Shown here: positions 63,209-64,000 of the stretch, piece by piece
How the letters are laid out: every line of letters starts with the position of its first letter
Numbering within the stretch: the stretch's first letter is position 1
From: Ruminiclostridium cellobioparum subsp. termitidis CT1112
GTDB taxonomy: Bacteria > Bacillota > Clostridia > Acetivibrionales > DSM-1351
Reading direction: 5' to 3'
Length of the DNA stretch: 64,000 bases
NCBI RefSeq assembly: GCF_000350485.1
Contig: NZ_AORV01000046.1
Coordinates: 1-64,000 of the forward strand
Notes under the pieces: generated by a model
The model's database searches: none
Told to the model about the DNA's origin: nothing
Seen by the model: only the letters and a program-made list of their open reading frames with translations
Program-made: the position numbers and the translations under genes

Positions 63209-64000
63209 TTATTCCTTCCTGTAAATTGATGGCAATACATACTTGAATCTTGTTGTTTCCCTGTTCAGGGATTCCGAATGCCCTATAAACAGGTATCCCC
63301 CATATTCCAGATAATCATAGAATTTTTCCACAAGCCTGTTCTTGGTCTCATTGTCAAAATAAATCATCACATTGCGGCAGAAGATAGTATGCAGCTTTTT
63401 TCTGAAAGGGAATACGCTGTCCATAAGATTTAACTTTCTGTATATTACTTCATTTCTGATTTTATCTATCAGAATGGAATTTTCATTATCATAAGCTTTA
63501 AAATAATTCCTTTTCCAGCCGGCAGGCAGGGGTTCAATTCTTTCATTGCTGTAAATTCCCCTGACGGCCGTATCCAAAACCTGTTCCGATATATCTGTGG
63601 CAAGTATCTTTGTGTCCCACCACATTTTTACCTTTCCAAAAAACTCATCCATAAGCATGGCCAGGGTATAGGCTTCTTCTCCTGTGGAACATGCCGCACA
63701 CCAGATGCGGAGATCTTTTTTCCCAACTGCTTCAGACAGGTAAGGCAGTACCTTGTCCCTGAAATAGTAAAAATGGCTGGCTTCTCTCATAAAAAAGGTA
63801 TGATTGGTTGTAATCCTGTCTACAAGCGTAGTTACCGCATTTCCGGTTCTGTCCGAAACAAGGTGGCTGTAATATTCGGTAAAACTTGAGAACCCCGCCT
63901 GTTGCAATACATTATGAAGTCTTCCAGATACCAGCGTCATCTTTTCTTCTTTAAGCCTTATCCCGTAGTTTTCCTTGATATAGTCGGATAACTGTTGAAA
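63209..64000 (-). CDS. cheR: Chemotaxis protein methyltransferase CheR (partial, N-terminus outside window)
   Basis: Frame open to the right edge: FQQLSDYIKENYGIRLKEEK precedes the internal ATG at 63940, and this matches the CheR N-terminal helical domain, so the true start lies beyond 64000. SAM-binding domain: WCAACSTGEEAYTLAM, ILATDISEQVLDTA, FCRNVMIYFD and GHSESLN. Methylates receptor glutamates. First visible gene of the cheR-cheB-cheD-kinase-CheY unit; receptors and cheA/cheW are not in view. Confidence 0.95.
   Translation of the reverse strand, partial: FQQLSDYIKENYGIRLKEEKMTLVSGRLHNVLQQAGFSSFTEYYSHLVSDRTGNAVTTLVDRITTNHTFFMREASHFYYFRDKVLPYLSEAVGKKDLRIWCAACSTGEEAYTLAMLMDEFFGKVKMWWDTKILATDISEQVLDTAVRGIYSNERIEPLPAGWKRNYFKAYDNENSILIDKIRNEVIYRKLNLMDSVFPFRKKLHTIFCRNVMIYFDNETKNRLVEKFYDYLEYGGYLFIGHSESLNRETTRFKYVLPSIYRKE

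Overview
The window looks like chromosomal DNA from an endospore-forming, plant-polysaccharide-degrading Clostridia species, most like the cellulolytic Ruminiclostridium / Clostridium cluster III group. This rests on strong GGAGG ribosome binding sites, a small acid-soluble spore protein, a CwlD-type amidase, GH94 phosphorylases, GH30, GH18 and GH127-like enzymes, CsaB-type pyruvylation and YesMN-type regulators. The species assignment is inference; no database was searched.

Layout. 1-3.3 kb: YesM/YesN two-component pair (the kinase runs off the left edge). 3.3-13.3 kb: LacI-controlled intracellular glucan module on the minus strand (lacI, GH30, mutarotase-like protein, two GH94 phosphorylases), with two identical 16-bp operators. 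13.5-15.6 kb: EF-G-like GTPase. 16.2-18.4 kb: aroF-tyrA. 18.5-24.8 kb: rex, a fused glycosyltransferase-CsaB protein, an ABC-F ATPase and a CwlD-type amidase. 25.7-29.5 kb: HEAT-like and membrane protein pair, a GH18-LRR secreted protein and a 45-residue gene. 29.8-33.6 kb: ribD-ribE-ribBA-ribH behind an FMN riboswitch. 33.7-36.4 kb: GH127-like enzyme and AraC regulator. 36.6-37.3 kb: five tRNA genes (Val-Asp-Phe-Gly-Cys in transcription order). 37.4-47.8 kb: hslO, csp, a methyltransferase, a SASP gene missed by simple ORF calling, ctpA, an M23 peptidase, ftsX, ftsE, a PucR/CdaR-type regulator, an MFS permease and a sugar ABC ATPase. 48.1-58.2 kb: arginine and carbamoyl-phosphate genes (argC, argB, a PilZ gene, argD, carA, carB, argF, a GNAT gene) with two ARG-box promoters of the same layout. 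58.2-64 kb: cheR-cheB-cheD, a hybrid kinase and a CheY-like regulator.

Most unusual signal: three related, ORF-less elements in two long gene-free stretches (11884-12250; 24890-25663). They are edged by inverted terminal motifs (ACGCGTTGTG-like) and fold into long rod-like hairpins. The branched tip is nearly invariant at key bases while its stems change by compensatory substitutions. All six tip loops contain GGA, the signature of CsrA/RsmA-type binding sites. The second stretch holds two copies in opposite orientation. I do not recognise this family.

Other regulatory observations: a shared hairpin placed directly before the ribosome binding site of three unrelated genes (cwlD, argD, carB); a 29-nt noncoding motif found once between the GH94 genes and once before the GH18-LRR gene; and several mid-operon hairpins. 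Many start codons were moved downstream from the longest ORF on ribosome-binding-site grounds, including several TTG or GTG starts.
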